A DNA stretch of 5,768 nt, from the NCBI GenBank assembly GCA_030653335.1, contig JAURZP010000296.1, positions 1 to 5,768 on the forward strand, read 5' to 3'. Source of the DNA: Methanoregula sp. GTDB taxonomy: Archaea; Halobacteriota; Methanomicrobia; Methanomicrobiales; Methanospirillaceae. The number at the start of each line of letters is the position of its first letter. The first letter of the stretch is position 1. A program made the position numbers and the translations under genes. Below are positions 4,485 through 5,768 of the stretch, one piece after another. The notes beneath the pieces were generated by a model. The model was not told where the DNA came from. It made no database searches and saw only the letters and a program-made list of their open reading frames with translations.

Positions 4485-5768
4485 TCACCGTTTTTCCCAT
4501 TTTATTAATTCTGCTATCTGGGAAAGAGTATTTCCTCTGCGGATCTCTTCCCTGATACGTTCTTCGTTCTTTCTGACTTCCAGTGCCCTGCGTGCCACTT
4601 CATAAGCGCGCTTTGCAGGAATTACTACAACGCCACTTTCATCACCAACAATCCAGTCACCCGGGTTCACAAACTGTCCTGCACACTGAATTTCTGCATT
4701 GATCTCTCCAAATCCTTTGGGCTCTCCTGCATTCGGTACAATTGCTTTTGCAAAAAGGGGAAACTTCATGGCACGTATATCATCTACATCCCGCACAGCC
4801 CCATCGATAACTACACCCGAGATGCCTTTTTTCACACAGCTTAAGGTAGCCAGTTCACCCCAAGGAGCAACTTGAGTACATCCATCGTTGTTGATCACGA
4901 TCACATCTCCTTTTCTGGCTACATCTATTGCTTCAACAGGTTTTGCCCAGTCACCTGCAAGCGTCTGGACCGTGACTGCCCGTCCTACCATCTTCACATT
5001 GCCACAGATGGAAAAAATTCCCGTCATCGCTCCTTTACGGTGCATGGCGTCAGTGATGTTTGGGGCAGACACCTGCATTAAGAGGGCACGTATCTCTTCC
5101 ACAACAGATTTTTTCTCTATCGGTTTGATCGAGGGATTATCCATTTCTGCGCGGATCTTTTTTGTTGATCCGGTAACATCTGCAGAACGAACAATTCCCC
5201 CACCAACAATGACAATATCTGCCCCGCATCGCACAGCTTCTCCGGCACTCTTTGCATCGAGTCCTCCGGCAACTGCAAGTGGAATGTGGACTTTACCGGA
5301 TAGCGTTGTGAGAAGTTCGATCGAATTCCCTCCGGTCATCTGCTGGTCTATGCCGACATGGGCACAGATAATATCAATTCCAAGTGATTCAACGTGGCAG
5401 GCTTGGGATACCGGATCTTTGATATTGATCAGATCCGCCATAATCCGGATTCCATACAGCCGGGCTGCCCGGACTGCCTCTTCAATGACTGCATCGTCAG
5501 CATCTGCCAGCACACAAACAATATTGGCACCCGCCTTGGCAGCCATCTCCACTTCAATAGTGCCGGTGTCTGCAATTTTCATATCAGCAACAATCACCGA
5601 GTCGGGAAAACGATCCCTCATTGATCGGATTGCAGACATACCTTCACTTTTTATGAGCGGAGTCCCCACCTCAATCCAGTCTGCACCACCATCAATGGCT
5701 TCCTGTGCGATCTGCAATGCCCTTTTTAATTCAAGAAGATCCAGTGCCACTTGCAGAACCGCTTTTTT
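4485..5768 (-). CDS. hps: Bifunctional hexulose-6-phosphate synthase / RraA-like protein (N-terminus beyond window)
   Basis: 427 residues are visible. The frame stays open to the window edge, and the first visible residues, KKAVLQVALDLLEL, match the usual start of archaeal HPS, so the true start is probably only a few codons outside. Numbering from the codon at 5766-5768, the HPS barrel (about 1-205) has DWIEVGTPLIKSEGM (30-44), the D-x-K-x-x-D active-site motif at Asp62, Lys64 and Asp67, AHVGIDQQ (136-143) and AGGLDA. HPS interconverts ribulose 5-phosphate plus formaldehyde and hexulose 6-phosphate; archaea use it largely to make pentose phosphates. After a short linker an RraA-like domain (about 225-395) follows, with WGELAT (303-308) and the RDxxD motif at Arg326, Asp327 and Asp330 shared with metal-dependent RraA-family aldolases. 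A charged helix ends the protein. This domain order recurs in archaea; the role of the second domain is unclear. It converges on the ACT gene with a 7-bp gap. Confidence 0.9.
   Translation of the reverse strand, partial: KKAVLQVALDLLELKRALQIAQEAIDGGADWIEVGTPLIKSEGMSAIRSMRDRFPDSVIVADMKIADTGTIEVEMAAKAGANIVCVLADADDAVIEEAVRAARLYGIRIMADLINIKDPVSQACHVESLGIDIICAHVGIDQQMTGGNSIELLTTLSGKVHIPLAVAGGLDAKSAGEAVRCGADIVIVGGGIVRSADVTGSTKKIRAEMDNPSIKPIEKKSVVEEIRALLMQVSAPNITDAMHRKGAMTGIFSICGNVKMVGRAVTVQTLAGDWAKPVEAIDVARKGDVIVINNDGCTQVAPWGELATLSCVKKGISGVVIDGAVRDVDDIRAMKFPLFAKAIVPNAGEPKGFGEINAEIQCAGQFVNPGDWIVGDESGVVVIPAKRAYEVARRALEVRKNEERIREEIRRGNTLSQIAELIKWEKR
4491..4510 (+). terminator. Candidate T-rich terminator of the ligase operon
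   Basis: Downstream of the ACT stop the plus strand carries TTTTTCCCATTTTATTAATT, a T-rich tract of the sort that ends archaeal transcripts. It lies within the last codons of the convergent HPS-RraA gene, whose stop is only seven bases from the ACT stop. No stable hairpin precedes it. Confidence 0.35.

Noticed and set aside
5748..5750. GTG as start of the HPS-RraA gene
   Set aside because: The upstream codons still in the window encode KKAVLQ, part of the conserved HPS first strand. The GTG is the internal Val of that strand, so the gene runs off the window.

Overview
The window looks like a piece of a methanogenic euryarchaeal chromosome, most likely order Methanomicrobiales (genus not determinable by eye). 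The clues are a hexulose-6-phosphate synthase fused to an RraA-like domain, tandem archaeal-type aryl-CoA ligases followed by a double-ACT protein, TATA-like promoter elements instead of -10/-35 boxes, and GGAG-type ribosome binding sites with TGATG stop/start overlaps. No rRNA, tRNA, insertion sequence or CRISPR array is visible.

Layout. Positions 1-33 hold what appears to be the last ten codons of an upstream gene, overlapping by one base the start of an acylphosphatase gene (33-329, +). Facing it and overlapping its end by 17 bp is a full-length Cas1-family gene (313-1245, -). It has no cas2, effector genes, repeat array or casposon-like neighbours in view. Its alignment position for the first catalytic residue, a Glu in canonical Cas1, is a His. 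A 206-bp divergent intergenic region (1246-1451) follows, with two identical TATA-like octamers 20 bp apart and several inverted repeats, the best being an 18-bp near-palindrome just before the start of the first ligase gene.

The rightward operon contains two tandem phenylacetate-CoA-ligase-like AMP-forming enzymes (1452-2741 and 2741-4042) and a two-ACT-domain protein (4043-4477), with junctions of -1 and 0 bp, so almost certainly one transcript. In methanogens such ligases activate aryl acetates taken up from the environment, and indolepyruvate:ferredoxin oxidoreductase can then carboxylate the CoA esters to aryl pyruvates, the precursors of Phe, Tyr and Trp. The ACT protein is a plausible amino-acid-sensing partner. 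The oxidoreductase itself is not in the window. Seven bp beyond, on the opposite strand, is the HPS-RraA fusion gene (4485 to beyond 5768). Its N-terminus is cut off by the window edge; HPS belongs to the ribulose monophosphate route that supplies pentose phosphate in many archaea.

The most unusual item is the solitary Cas1 homolog with a substituted catalytic residue. It suggests a Cas1 fold kept for something other than spacer integration, but that is inference from sequence inspection only.
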